Position numbers and translations under genes: made by a program | Notes under the pieces: model-generated | What the model was told of the DNA's origin: nothing | Databases searched by the model: none | The model's input: only the letters and a program-made list of their open reading frames with translations | Shown here: in pieces, positions 12,001 to 24,179 of the stretch | Layout of the letters: each line of letters begins with the position of its first letter | Position numbering within the stretch: position 1 is the first letter of the stretch | Source: Tubulanus polymorphus | Taxonomy: Eukaryota > Nemertea > Palaeonemertea > Tubulaniformes > Tubulanidae | DNA: 64,000 nucleotides | Reading direction: 5' to 3' | Assembly (NCBI RefSeq): GCF_964204645.1 | Contig: NC_134034.1 | Coordinates: forward strand, 12,777,962 to 12,841,961

Positions 12001-13637
12001 CACGCGCGATCTTGCAATCTCAACAAATTTCCCTGTTTGACTTTTCCCTGATTTTAGCTTATAATTTCCAGACTATTCCCCTGATTCCCTGGTAAGTGGC
12101 GCCACCGTATAGCAGTAACCAGGTCATCCATCGGGAGCGAGATGACCTAATTATAAGGCGCGTTCACACAACAATGCTCAAAGTGACTCAATCCGGAACC
12201 ACGGTTGTTATTCAAATGCAATAATTTTACCCATGCTAAAAATCGGCTCGGGCCCGATCCAACGTTTTTGGTCGGGCAAAACGAGCCCCGGGCCCATTCG
12301 GCACCCGTGTAAACAGTTTTGCTCGTGTGCATCGCGGCTTATGTACCGTAAATAATTCTATATACAACCGCGTGTTGATGTAAGTATATGATACGCCTCG
12401 TGATGTTTAGATTTGAAAACCTCTTCAGGGTATTTTTCATAAAACAGGTTCGATATTAATAACAGCGTGAGCACCCACAGGGGATGGGGAGAGGGGAGGT
12501 TGATTATAAGGGTGGTATACACAGCCTGAAGGGGGGAGGGGGGAAGGTTGTACACTGTTTGGTTAGAATAACTGAGCAGCTGTTAGTACGACACAGTGTA
12601 TATACGTAGCTGCAGTATAAACTGAATTAAAAAAAAAGGTCGATCCGTTATTAGGAAAAGCTGAAGCCTTGTAACCGCGGTGTCTTATCTAACCGAATTA
12701 AACAGATTATGAATGATCGTTGCTATGGTAATGAAACAGTCGAAATTGTTACGTACCGCGTCTATGGCGTCCGACTTAAACGACAATATACAATGAAATA
12801 TATCAGTCAAAATAAATATGAGGGGGCGAGAGAGGGGTCAGTTGCCAAAAAGTTGGTTAAAATAACCGATGGATAATAAATAGTGTAGAAACAATGAGCC
12901 TTTAATTGTCACAAAGGTCAACTGTTTACTGGTTAACTGGTTAACTCTGACCTACTTTGCAGCAATTTGCACCTGTTGTATTGATAAACTCAAATATCTA
13001 TTCTACCTGTCTATCTATCAGTTACTGCTGAACCCTAATAAGACGGTTTATGACTCTGAAACGTACACGTGCTGCGTGGTTCATGGTTTCACTAGGATTT
13101 GAACCCACAACCGCTCAACCTCTCAGGCCACGTGAACTATTACCATGTGTTAATACTATAAATTGTATATTCAATGACATAATTTGTCACCTATAAAAAC
13201 AGATTTGGGTTTACGGGGTTGGGGTTTAGAGTGCGAACAACAAATCGAGATGTCCGCCGTGGCGGCCATATTGGGAGAACGAGAAAACAAATTTCTGATT
13301 ATAGGTTTGACCCATAGCTACCAACTGTCAATAAAGTCGCTCGTTACTCGAAGAGCGCTAACAACAAATTCAAGATGGCCGCCGTGTCACTTCGGTGAAA
13401 TGATAATTACTAATATATCTCACCTTTTGGTAGTAATTTCTGTAGGAAGCTGCCTCCGCCGCCAGCAGGGGGCGCTTTATTACCGCCGGCGATGGCCGCG
13501 TTGTTGTTATTGTTGCACGACGACGGCGAACAGTCGGTGTAATACATGATGACGACGACGTCGATCAGGAACCAGACGAGAGACGTCGCGATTATCACTT
13601 TACAATACTGCGGCCGTACGAAATACCGCAGCGCCAT
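6012..13637 (-). CDS. GALNT1: Polypeptide N-acetylgalactosaminyltransferase, GALNT1/13 type
   Basis: Golgi type II membrane enzyme that transfers GalNAc from UDP-GalNAc to Ser/Thr, starting mucin-type O-glycans. I place eleven coding exons: 13424-13637, 11688-11850, 11004-11176, 10811-10915, 10607-10709, 9711-10180, 9004-9143, 8593-8691, 7872-8006, 7043-7121, 6012-6082. All have GT/AG ends and consistent phase, giving 583 residues (vertebrate GALNT1 is ~560). Exon 1 encodes a short cytoplasmic tail and the anchor [19 protein letters not shown]. Exons 3-6 hold the catalytic domain, with [20 protein letters not shown], the metal-binding LDSHCEC (DxH), the Gal/GalNAc-T motif [11 protein letters not shown] and HVGHVFR. 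Exons 7-11 encode the ricin-type lectin domain with three QCLD/CLD repeats, CHGMGGNQ and [13 protein letters not shown], ending SPSQKW. The last exon is only 71 nt and was found by phase and by the QxW motif. Assignment to the GALNT1/13 clade rests on remembered family similarity. Confidence 0.93.
6110..7010. repeat. Minisatellite in GALNT intron 10
   Basis: About 25 units of ~36 bp built on 'atcagggaactcggtagct' and 'ttgggactgagtttagaa' with many variants. It fills almost the whole intron between the exons at 7043-7121 and 6012-6082. Several ORFs run through it in multiple frames only because the unit length is a multiple of three. Confidence 0.9.
7300..7863. repeat. Minisatellite in GALNT intron 9
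   Basis: About ten units of ~55-60 bp containing ccctataaccggcatccg, ctgctgctgtcgaag and agagagatatgttgtgg. The last unit ends at about intron position +6 of the donor of the exon 7872-8006, so the array touches the splice site. Confidence 0.9.
8007..8236. repeat. 29 bp array copying the GALNT exon 9 acceptor
   Basis: On the transcribed (minus) strand, the exon 7872-8006 starts after ..tatag with GTATTCTC. Upstream lie seven further 29 bp units, each carrying an acceptor-like tacag followed by GTATTCTC, plus the proximal unit and a decayed distal unit. The array is therefore made of the intron/exon junction itself. Confidence 0.9.
8395..8545. repeat. Short tandem repeat in GALNT intron 8
   Basis: About 2.5 units of ~58 bp containing ggtcaacaatgaatcgacca and ggtcaataatgaattgatga, between the exons at 8593-8691 and 7872-8006. 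Confidence 0.8.
8825..8945. repeat. Short tandem repeat in GALNT intron 7
   Basis: Units of roughly 30 bp with tgctgattgtctgaaggggt and ggttccaagc, four to five copies with length variation. Confidence 0.8.
9268..9660. repeat. 22 bp minisatellite in GALNT intron 6
   Basis: About 17 to 18 copies of a 22 bp unit with core ttctcagcagacgtacgctc, including a variant gtgctcaccagac. It reads open in several plus-strand frames, giving Ser/Gln/Ala-rich ORFs that I treat as artefacts. Confidence 0.9.
10196..10262. repeat. (catcaaata) short repeat in GALNT intron 5
   Basis: Six copies of a 12 bp tacatcatcaaa unit, starting 15 bp upstream (minus strand) of the exon 9711-10180 acceptor. Confidence 0.85.
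11215..11600. repeat. Minisatellite in GALNT intron 2
   Basis: Diverged units of ~60 bp containing atgtatctgatacctttgga, gcagccccactgatatatct and gctgtcctgaagccaccc, between the exons at 11688-11850 and 11004-11176. Confidence 0.85.
13060..13145 (-). repeat. tRNA-derived SINE-like fragment
   Basis: On the minus strand it reads gttcacgtggcctgagaggt, then gagcggttgtgggttcaaatcc and ctagtgaaacc. This is a tRNA-like B-box/T-arm. A related copy, in plus orientation, lies at 44085-44165. It cannot form a full tRNA cloverleaf as far as I can see, so I call a SINE fragment and not a tRNA gene. Confidence 0.5.
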
Positions 13638-14589
13638 CTTTACTCCGTCTGCTGAAACAACAACGATACAATATTACGTAACTTAAACTTACAAAATTAA
13701 TACCTTGTTTTTCCGAGCTTAAATATTGACCAGGTTCCATTGTCGAGACTTAAATCCAATTATTGGTTATGTCTGGTGTTCATTTCCTGTTAAGACTGGA
13801 CTTAAGTTGTTAGATTGAGTATAGACCTAAGATCGTCTTAGACTGGACTCAAGTCCGTCTTAGACTGGACTCAAGTCTAAGCCATGACTATAGAACTGCA
13901 ACCTTTAGAAATGAACTGATTACGAATAATCATAGCGATTTATGAAAGCGACCCGGCCGTTTACTAGAAACAAGGTACGATATTCTTAAACATCTTTACC
14001 TGGCGACTACCAACACAATAAAAAAAAAAAAAAACAAAAAAAAACAAATTCAATTTACTGTGTTAGAATTAGTTCATCCTTGAAAAGTCCGCCTCCTCTC
14101 TCTCCTCTCTCTCTCTATAGAAACTGATTCGAATTCGAAACCGGCAGTTTCAGGCTCACTGTTTACTGCAATGACTCGTGCACATGTGAAAATGACACAT
14201 TTACGTTAATTTGACAGTGAAAGTAGCGATACGAGTTAATACTGGTTTATTGACACACGTGTGACCCCCCTCCCTCATATCTATCACACGTGTTGCACCC
14301 CCCTCTCTTCTCTTACCGTTGAGTAAACATTAATAATGAAATGAATCAATTCTCTTTCAAGCGCACATAATAATAATACCAGTATTTATTGGCAGATGTA
14401 ACAATAAACTCTGTGGTCTGTGGCAAGTCACTTGAAAACAAACTGAATTATCAAACTTTTTCCGCAGCCTCAGCAGAATTTCTATATATCCTTGGATCGG
14501 GTCCCGGTTCGGTGTTTAGATTTTAAACATCGCAACTTTAGTCGGTTCAAACTGGAGAACACGGGCCAGTAGCTCTGGTTTACAGCTTT
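13638..14589. other. 5' leader intron of GALNT, first part
   Basis: A tttcag sits 14 nt before the GALNT start codon on the minus strand, so the ATG exon may be spliced to a leader exon near 16.6 kb. The interval holds a partial copy of the family G foldback (13795-13905), an A-rich run near 14020 and (ct)n near 14095. I see no coding exon. Confidence 0.5.
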
Positions 14590-15415
14590 AGCTTTAACAC
14601 CACCAATAAAACACCATTTTGGTTCTATAACCAATCTAACAACTTAAAACCAGTTTAAGCTCTTTTTAGTTCTATAACCAATCTAACAACTTAAGACCAG
14701 TCTTAACTCATTTTGGTTCTATAACCAATCTAACAACTTAAAACCAGTTTAAGCTCTTTTTAGTTCTATAACCGATCTAACAACTTAAGACCAGTCTAAG
14801 CTCATTTTGGTTCTATTACCAATCTTACAACTTAAGACCAGTCTAAACTCAGTTTGGTTCTATAACCAATCTAACAACTTAAAACCAGTTTAAGCTCATC
14901 TTGGTTCTATAACCAATCTAACAACTTAAAACCAGTTTAAGCTCTTTTTAGTTCTATAACCAATCTAACAACTTAAGACCAGTCTTAACTCATTTTGGTT
15001 CTATAACCAATCTAACAACTTAAGACCAGTCTAAACTCATCTTGGTTCTATAACCAATCTAACAACTTAAGACCAGTCTAAGCTCATCTTGGTTCTATAA
15101 CCAATCTAACAACTTAAAACCAGTTTAAGCTCTTTTTAGTTCTATAACCAATCTAACAACTTAAGACCAGTCTTAACTCATTTTGGTTCTATAACCAATC
15201 TAACAACTTAAAACCAGTTTAAGCTCTTTTTAGTTCTATAACCGATCTAACAACTTAAGACCAGTCTAAGCTCATTTTGGTTCTATGACCAATCTAACAA
15301 CTTAAGACCAGTCTAAACTCATTTTGGTTCTATAACCAATCTAACAACTTAAAGATCAGTCTAAAGTCATTTTGGTTCTTTAACCAATCCGAACAACCTA
15401 AGACCAGTCTAAAAT
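14590..15415. repeat. ~47 bp satellite derived from a MITE interior
   Basis: About 17 tandem units with ttctataaccaatctaacaa, cttaagaccagtctaa and a variable end. Two unit types alternate: cagtttaagctctttttag and cagtcttaactcattttgg. The unit matches the interior of the dispersed family G foldback elements at 62973-63112 and 34571-34727, so the array looks like a secondary amplification of part of that element. Confidence 0.85.
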
Positions 15416-16110
15416 CAAGAGCTGTCAGACACTGTCCCTGCTGTAAGAAGCCGCGTCCGAGAGAAATCAATAATCTGAACCCCAGTTGGATGTCACTTGA
15501 ATCGGGGATTTAGATGAATGTATTACAGATCCACGGGGATTTATCCACATCGATCCACACTGATCCACAGTAATCTTACGGCTATTAATTATACATCTAA
15601 ATCATCCCCGAAGGCGATGCGAGTAATAAACAATTAAACCAAGGTTTCATCGTGGTCGGATGTACTGAACAGCATCAGCCACGGCTAGTAGCCCGTAGGT
15701 ACTCATCATCATCATCATCATCATCAAAATCACGGACAGAAGGTCTGGTGGTGGGCTATTGGTGTCCGGCTCGTTTGTTCTGGTTCAGGTACTGTTCATT
15801 GTTTGGACACCAATCTAGGGCCGGATGAAGAAGCTCATTTCGAGGAACTTGTCACATCTCGAAACGTCACTTCGACGTCAAAAAAGGCAATATCAAACAC
15901 ACTTGCGCACTGAAATACGGCAATTTTTTTCAGTTTGAAGATTTGAATGATGGATTTACACAAGTCCTCCCTGCCTCGCAATCAGTTCATTATTTAACCC
16001 AATAATTATTCAATTCGACGTAGGTCTATACATTTCTAAGATAAAATTTGCTATCAAATTACATACACGCAGAGTCAATCAAGTTGTCAGTTTATTAAAT
16101 GTGACATAAG
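15416..16110. other. Unassigned sequence with an (atc)n run
   Basis: A short (tca)n microsatellite at 15703-15726 is the only repeat I can name. I see no exon. Confidence 0.5.
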
Positions 16111-16545
16111 ATGGGGATGGGAGGGGAGGAGATGGGGAGGAGAGGGGAGTCGATCTCCAGTGATTGTATCTAATTAGAGATAACTTCCCACTCCCCACTC
16201 CACTCCTATTTCCCCTACCCACTCTGCTCTCCCCTCTTCTCTCCTCCCCCTCTTATCGCCCCTCCCCCTCCAGCTCCCCTCTCCCTTTATCCCCTGCCTC
16301 TCCACTCGTATTTCCCTACCCACTCTCCTCTCCAACTCCCCTCTCCTCCCCCACTTATCGCCTCTCCCCTCCAGCTCCCCTCTCTCTCCTTTTATCCCTT
16401 GCCTCTCCACTCCTATTTCCCCCTCACCACTCTCTCCTCTCCTCTCCCATTCTATCACCCCTCCTCCCAACTCCCTGTTTCCCTCCCTGCTTTCCACTCC
16501 TATTTCCCCCTCACCACTCTCTCCACTCCTATTTCCCACGCTAGT
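16110..16545. repeat. Pyrimidine-rich degenerate array
   Basis: Strand-asymmetric C/T-rich DNA with recurring ccactcctatttccccctcac and ctctcctcccc words, after a purine-rich stretch at 16110-16150. ORFs through it are Pro/Ser/Leu-rich on one strand and Gly/Arg/Glu-rich on the other, which is expected from composition alone. Confidence 0.8.
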
Positions 16546-16595
16546 ACACGCACCTACTCACCGACTGTGTGATATTAAAACTATTCGACACTTAC

Positions 16596-16685
16596 CTCTC
16601 AACAAACGACAACAAGGTCGAGGTCACTGTCTCTCTATCTCTCTCCGCTCGAGCTCTTAACAAACTATATATTTAATATAAATAT
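16596..16685 (-). promoter_or_regulatory. Candidate GALNT leader exon and TATA-like promoter
   Basis: On the minus strand a near-consensus donor, gagag|gtaagt, lies at 16596/16595. It is preceded by a GC-richer stretch with gagctcgagcggagagagat and, just upstream (about 16663-16680), by a ttaaatatatagttt TATA-like sequence. Together with the acceptor 14 nt before the GALNT start codon this suggests a noncoding first exon. Transcript data would be needed to prove it, so confidence is modest. Confidence 0.4.
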
Positions 16686-16689
16686 TACA

Positions 16690-19340
16690 CCGAAGATGAT
16701 ATATTTCGCGGGGTTATTGTTGCCGTATCCATGACGACTATACAGTACAAACGTAGAACGGCGAACTGAAACGAAGAATGAATTAAATTCTAAGGGTTTT
16801 AGCTTTCTTTAAGCGCAAAATTTGACAGTAGAAAATAGAAAAAAAAAACCTACGGAACAGTTCCATACGCTTTGATATCTTTCTTAAATTCCATACTGAT
16901 AAAAAATGTTTAACGCTCTACGCGAGGAATTTTATCAGAGATAAGAATTCGATAAACATGGTTATTTAAATTTGTAGAGATAGATAATAAACATTCGACA
17001 AATACTCAACACATATAAAACGGTCTCATCAGTCTATTGACATTAAAAAAACCGAACTGAATCTAACAGTCAGTCCATAGGGCCTAATAAATATATTAAA
17101 TAAAACATCTAAAAGACACCCAGCCCTCGGGCGTCAGACTATCGTCACCCCGCCCTCGGGCCCTTCAATCACGAATATATACGAAAGAACTGTGAATAGT
17201 GACACATCACAAACAGACAACGAGAGACGCACAATTCTCGTAACAGGGGCATCGCGCGGAAATAGAGAAGCGTCTCATTCACTGACGATTGTTTATTAGA
17301 ATAACATTCTACTGTTAGTTGAATTTTTAAAATTAGCTCAGGAAAATATTTACGAAAACTGATTTTTTAATGTTTTTAGGATGATATTATGATTAAAAAA
17401 GGTACCACACACGACTTAAAACTAGGCCTATTGGCTCTCTAGGCTAAGCCCGCAGACCCCTGCCCTAGCCTACACCACTGTCGGCTATAGCCGAGGTGGA
17501 CAACCAATCATTGCAATATTAACAGAAACATCAGGGCTCTCATCTACCCTGAACCCCTAGCCAACCAGTCATACCATCCAACAATACCCCCGCGCCCGGC
17601 CCAAGGCATATCCATTCCACCCACCCCTCGCTCGGCCCTGGGGGACCCTCCACCATCAGAGCCTAAATAACCTGCATTACAATTAAACACATACAGGTCC
17701 AGTTAATATAAATATCTATTGAAGCCAAGCTCTAGTCAAATCTCGGGGAGAAGCGGCCCTAGGGCCGGATTTATGTAAATCACGCCAGCCCAAACCTTCG
17801 TCCTCGCAATTAAATTTTATTGAATTCAACAATAACATGTTGAATTTGTTCAGTTTTCGACTGGAAATAAATCTGTTCCCGAGTTCTCATTTTCATCGGA
17901 TTGAATTCATTCAGATTAAAGAATTGACTGATTACCTGTAACTGACGGTTTTATATCCAACAGACCACATTTAGTAGGAGGAACGAATCCTATTACCCGA
18001 TCCAATGTGACAGGTAGTGGTGAGAGTCGGGTAGCACTAAATACCGCTCTAAACCTTTATAAACCACACAAATGAAATCATCCCAGCAGAAATACATACA
18101 TTCGAACATAACCGCGATATTATAAAAATATTGAATTTCATGAATTTTTCTTTATCATTCTAGCGTGAGATAAGATATCATTAATAAATTCCAAATTGTA
18201 AAAGACAAATGTCGCTTACGTGTTCTCATAGATGGCGCATGTGAATGTGGCTCGATTGTAAAACTCGGTCGATTCCAGAATTGTGACAGTTCAGATAAGT
18301 TCCAATAGATGGTGAACATATCGTTGCGAGCAAAATGGGACCACAAAAACGAGGGGTCGGGTCCTCTTCCAGAACATTGTCATTGGACAGACATGTTTAC
18401 CGATGCACGGGAGATTCCCGCGGCACAGTACCAGTAGTACCGGTACCCATACCTCAGTCATCTTCTTCACCCGTCAAGGGATCTTGAACCCACTAAGCTA
18501 AAGCAGTTACCGGAGCGATATCGGACCCCGGCAAGCGAGGATGCACTCTCTAGTCATCCTCGCTTGCCAGTGGTTCAGTAGACTGGTTGCCAGTCCCATT
18601 CTAACTGTAGGTAGAAACCGGCAACCAGTCTAGTGCGGGGTCGTTCGAGAACTATTTTGTTAATGCGCTTTCACGCATGTTGCAGGAGCGTTGCCTAAAT
18701 ACTTGGCAACCATTCTAACTGATCTAAAGAACATTTAACGCCCATCTTTTAGATGGGCTAGGTGCATATCAAACTATGGCTGCATGAGAAATATTTTAAA
18801 CCGACCGTCACCTAAATTGATGTTAATTACCAAACGAGCCGGACACTAGCCTCAACAGGCCTCCATAAGTCCGCGATATTGATGATGATGTTCTCGGCCG
18901 TGCTACACACACGTGTGCGCCACAAGACTCGCTGCGATCTGTGCGTGTAGTGAAAAGCGCCTCGTGCGTGACCTAGTAAACGGTTTCCTGGGAACAGCTA
19001 CCGATTCAACTGCCAGGGCCAAATTCGGTTTTCGTATCTAGTTGACTAGTGGTCGAATGCGCTTGATTTTCGAGATTATAGTTCCGACCAGGGAAGTGTG
19101 ATGAGACACTTCCTCATCACACTTCCCTGTTCCGACTAACGGACATTCGGTTTCGTTTAGTTCGACTATAGTCTCGACTAACTCAGATAACCGAAAGTGG
19201 CCCTGGGTTCGTGAAAATGATTCACGGGCCGGCCGCGAAAAGCAGTTAATTTTATAGCAAGGCAGTGAAATGGGGGTGTTACTAAAAACATGCGCTACTA
19301 AAACGAAGACCTATGCACTTTGGGGTATTAGAACTATGCA
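16690..19340. other. Intergenic DNA with small hairpins
   Basis: I see no supported gene. Short inverted repeats stand out: 18532-18575 (ggcaagcgaggatg mirrored by catcctcgcttgcc), 18577-18630 (actggttgcc and ggcaaccagt), and 19083-19125 (a perfect 17 bp stem). They resemble tiny MITE remnants. Confidence 0.5.
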
Positions 19341-19343
19341 TGA

Positions 19344-22300
19344 CTAAAAAGAAGTCAGAAGATACTCGAAATCATCACTTGAGGCGCTCTGTACCACCTC
19401 TGTCGGAAACGTTAATTGCCTGGTCGGTTTTCTCGGGTGCATATAGTTTTCGTTTTTAGTAGTGCTTCGTTTTAGTAACACTTGTTGAAACGAATGACAA
19501 ATTTCAAAATCAATCATATTTATTCTCATACAACAATTATACAAAATACCAGGTTTGTGCTCGAGGAATTATAATGTAAGCTCCTCAAACACGTGGACTT
19601 TCAAAAACAATTAGTCCAACCACCATAGGCGTATAAACTATAAACGAGAGTTTATACGCCCATGGTCCAACCATAGACTCTAAAACAGAAAAGTCTATGG
19701 CCCAACCATGGACTCTTAAACTGTAAAAGTCCATGGCTCCCCGCACTAAAACCAGAGATAAACCTGGCCAAATACTCTGGAAAGCGTAGGATTAAGTAAT
19801 CTGATTTACATTCTTACATCATTTTATTTTCACATCATATTATTAACTTTTAGCTTATTTTCTCAAATTCTAATAGTAATTTTATTTCTATTACTATGTA
19901 TGAAATTGTACTAACTTAAAACAAAGTTACATGTTAGGTATTTAGAAGTCTTTATCTACGATACATTTCCACTGCAGCTGATTTATACAATTTACATCGA
20001 TAGGAAAATGACAAAAATACACAAAGAATTATAAACTTTGATCCATAAAAAAAATTGGACTTGTCTGAAAGTCTAAGATTATGAATTTGACAATTCATGA
20101 GGTCAATGTAACCGACACTTTGTTATATTTCATGAAATATGAATCTATCATCGTCAACTTTTCAAATGACATCGATTGAGGACATCTCATTTATCAACAA
20201 AAAGCTCAACTTTATTCGATAGGACCTTAATAAATCAATGTTTTATGAACAATTGACATGAACATGTCATTTTATCTCCACAACAACAATTATACCTAAA
20301 TGACAGGTAATGATGTACTGGAGGAAGTGCGTCAGCCATTTACAAAAACGTGACCTGTATTTCAAAAAAAATCTCCAACATAAAAACATTATAACCGGAG
20401 ATAAAACCTCAAATTCAATCTGGAAAGCGTAAGATATGATTTAATTTTCATTAAAATTATTTTACAAGATAGCTAGTTTTGCCACCTTTGCCTTGTCTTT
20501 AAGAGGTTTCAAGACATTATCAAATTGGTTATTTTCTCAAATGTTACATTTAATGCAAAGTATTTTGGAGGTATTCTCTTCTATGCATTCAGCAAGAGTA
20601 TATGAATCGAGTATATAAATATTGTTCAACTTCCAATTTGAATAGAGCTAGGGCAATTACTAATAACTAATGGCTTTGCTACAAATAAGTTAAGATTCAA
20701 TAACTAACTTTTTGAGGTGCTTCTTGTGCAGATATTTCAGTACCCATGTAGACATCGATAAACCATGGTTTTAGTCCATAGCTAGCATAATCTACTGATT
20801 AATACTGTTCATATATCCTCATTTATCAAGAGACTGCTCCTCTATTTTGCTACTCTATTTTCCATAAGGGCCTTAATGAAAATAGTATTTTATGAAGCAT
20901 TGATGAGCACCACAGTATGAATGACGAAACATGTATATCATTTTATTCTTACACAACAATTATACCCCGCTAAATGAGTTATTTAAAAAAACAGTTCAAC
21001 ATAAAACCTACAAATTCGCTCACTCTGGAAAGCGTAAGGTAAACTAACTAATCTTAGTTACTACAAGAAAACTAAAAACATTGTCAAAAATTTCCTCGTC
21101 GTAGAGATTTCTTTCATTTTCAACTAGCTCATTTCACAAATGTTACATTTGAAACAAAGCAGGGTCTGATTTAAGCACTAGTCCAATTGCCCGGGACAAG
21201 TAATTTTCATTAGGGCATGTAGGTTATCACAATCACTCGTCCACCGGGCTTGTGTAATTCTATATCTCAAAGCTTTTATCCCACTCGATGTAAGGGAAGA
21301 TTGTGCAAGTTGATTTTTGAGGGGGGCAGTGATATTACATATGCCTGTCCCAAGGTCAAGTGGCATTTATTCCTTAGATCAAACCCTGCAAACTATCTAT
21401 TATAAAGGTTTTTCTTCGTGATAATTTAAGATAAATCGAGTATTTTCATATAAATATGGTTTGACTGACGAAGCTACGGCAACTTCTTAATTTGTATTAT
21501 TCAACTTGACAGTAGATATTAATACAACTCTATATAAAGATCAGAAATTCTTCTTAACCAGATATTACAGGCCCCACACAGACGTGGTTAAACTGATAAT
21601 CTAAACAAAGCTAGGACAATTGACCAATTAGCACTGTATCCTGGAGTTAGCCTATCAAGAAACTGCTCCTTCTATTCTATGTTCCCGCTAATTAAATCAG
21701 TATTTTATGAACCACTGAAAAGCACCACAGTGAAATTGTTGCTATAGAAATTAACAACTAAAAAGTTTCAACATGAATGATGAAAATGTACATCGTTTTA
21801 TTCACACAATAATATCTTAAACGAGGAATCATTCAGGCGCGGATCTAGGGAGGGGGCCCGGGCCCCACTCCTTCTTTTAAGTGAAGGTCGCAAAAATTAA
21901 TCCCTTTGTTTTAGTTTATCAGCAGCAGAAAAGGGGAAGTATTATTCATGAATTCTTGCCTCAGAATGTAGGAAATGGCCCCAAAACAGAGTTAAATTTC
22001 AAAAAATTTCTGACCCCCGCAGGGGCTTCGCGCCCGAGGCGCAAAGCGTAGGAACGTCTCGCGCCTACGACACTCGTTGCCAATAAAGTATCATCATAGC
22101 TACATTTATTAGGTGCCCCCCCTAAATTGGGCTCTAGATCCGCCCCTGTCATTATGCAAGTTTCTAATTTCCAAACATGCGTTATGTATTACGATAACAG
22201 TCTCCAACATAGAGCATTAAAACTAGAGATGGAACACACAGATTCACTCTGGAAATCTAAGTATCCACTAATCATTACTTTCAAAACTAGAAACCTAGAA
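19344..22300. repeat. Diverged ~700 bp tandem duplications
   Basis: About four diverged copies of a block recur with period near 700 bp. Landmarks are catttta ttctcacacaacaattat near 19510, 20265, 20935 and 21785; ctggaaagcgtaagg near 19780, 20420, 21025 and (decayed) 22245; and tattttatgaac..attga near 20240, 20890 and 21705. On the minus strand the first landmark contains AATAAAA, so the ancestral block may have held a transcript 3' end. Reading frames are short and not conserved among copies. Confidence 0.6.
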
Positions 22301-22587
22301 AACTAGAATTTTGCCTACTTTGCCCTGACTTAAAGATGTCCAAGCACCTTGGCATTAAATACTAAGTATTCTGATGTTCTTTTCTGTCAGCTTCGAAAAC
22401 ATCAACATAATCATACAATCGGTAACTAATCAATAACATCAATAACTTAAGTTTATAGCTGTTTTACATTCTTTCTAAAAAGTAAAATGTATGTACCAGA
22501 TTTTAGATAGTAAGTCTACCCCAGTATAACGATCAACAGTCACAGCAGTGATTGAGCGCGGCTAGTTGAAAGGACGGGTCGATCTTT

Positions 22588-22720
22588 CATCACAGTTATT
22601 CAAAGCATTCTATCATATCAGTTATTTTCTTTAAGTGTGTTCGATTTAGTTAAGGTTTATGGTTATTTGTTTTGTTCATTACAATAACTGAGTCCGATAG
22701 AATGCTTTGAATAACAACAG
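22588..22720. mobile_element. Small inverted-repeat element
   Basis: A perfect 19 bp inverted pair, gttattcaaagcattctat and atagaatgctttgaataac, encloses about 95 bp of AT-rich DNA. This is consistent with a short MITE. No coding capacity. Confidence 0.6.
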
Positions 22721-23058
22721 AAAAGATCTCGGGTTTTCGCTATACTTAGGGAAGGTTGTTCGATAAATGAAGAACCTTGTTTATAAATATTTGAAAAAAT
22801 GCCTTTTCATGTAAATAGAATATTAATTTGTTGATGTTTCTATTGTTGTTTATTATTTTCATCTTTTTTTTAGTATTATCTATTTATGTATGTACTTGTA
22901 TTTTGTATTATTTTCTACTTATTATTTATTGGGTTTTTTTTATTTATTTTTTTATTAATTTATGTACTTGTAGTTTGTATTATGTATTATTTAAACTCCT
23001 CTATTTACAACTGCAGGCATTTTTTCACTGTAAAGTTTCTGGGCCCATTTTAGAAAAG

Positions 23059-23300
23059 CACTACCGATTCACTGCCACTCCTTGATAATCATTATACACC
23101 CAATTTGAAGCTAAGTGATTATTCACGAGAGCCATCTCGTGATATGGATTTACCCATTACAATAAAAGAAGTTCAAACAGCTATAAACAATGTTAAAACG
23201 TTAAAAATTAGTCCTAGCTATAACTTTATGCCTTGTTATTCTTAGCTTTACCTCTCAAATGTAAATAATGGTCTCCTTTCAAATAAAGCTTTTGATTTCA
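23059..23300 (+). mobile_element. Non-LTR retrotransposon remnant (reverse transcriptase N-terminal part)
   Basis: One plus-strand frame reads a degenerate segment with LPLLDNHYTPNL, then MDLPITIKEVQTAINNVKTL and SPSYNF. This resembles the segment just before the fingers of LINE reverse transcriptases (typically EVxxAIxxLKxxKAPGxDxI). It stops at 23247 and is followed by an A/T-rich tail with aataaagctttt. It is a 5'- and 3'-truncated dead fragment. Confidence 0.6.
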
Positions 23301-24120
23301 AATACATAGCTATGATCATCTAACAGATTGATGGAGGCTCAAAGTTAAAACTCGATGTGAAAATCGACATATACGATTCAATTGTGAAATCAGTTACATG
23401 GGCCTTCGAAAATATATATCCATCAAATAAATACATCTACAATTCAGCAAATACTTAATATTTGTACATCAAACACTGGCCTAACGTTATGTTCTATGTT
23501 TCCTAACTATGTGATACCTACACGGACAAATAGCCATAGTTGACTATGTTTAACTATGGTAAAGTTTAAAGATTAAACTCACAATATATCTCAGCTTAGG
23601 AGTTAACTCAACAGACCTGCAGCCCAAACAAGGCGCTCGACGCGACCATTTACCCCTAGTGACTAACCTAACTTGACTTCTCTATCGACCAAGGATCGAA
23701 TACCAATATCGTGAATTAATGGAGCTTCGCTTTTATTACTCTCACATTGCATTAAACATTATGAAATAATTTCCTTGAAAACACTATATCAGACTGGTTT
23801 GAGAAAGGGTGATCAGTAAAAAAATCAATACTTTACGACAGAAATCCGCTGTTGTCTTTGCCGCTCCTGGATCTCAGTGTTTATAAAGATGCACTATTGT
23901 TTATGCTGCTCCTAATAAGATACACTATTGTCTTTGCTGCTTTTAAAACAGTGCTTATCCTGAATCGGTGTTTATGAGATAATCCATGAGCTTTGTCGCT
24001 CGAATCAGTGTTTATAAGATTCACTATAGTCTCTGCTGCTCCTGATAAAATATTTTATAGAAATCAACAACTGTTTGTAGAAGAATCCATCGTTGAGTGA
24101 TTAATCCGTTGATGGCTCCT
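23301..24120. other. Intergenic DNA with short degenerate repeats
   Basis: From about 23835 to 24060, four diverged copies of a ~60 bp unit with tgtttataag, cactattgtctttgctgct recur. No exon is supported. Confidence 0.5.
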
Positions 24121-24179
24121 CAACTTCTAATCTGGGCTTCTGCAGTTTTCATCAGCAAATGGGTCAATCAGTATTCATC

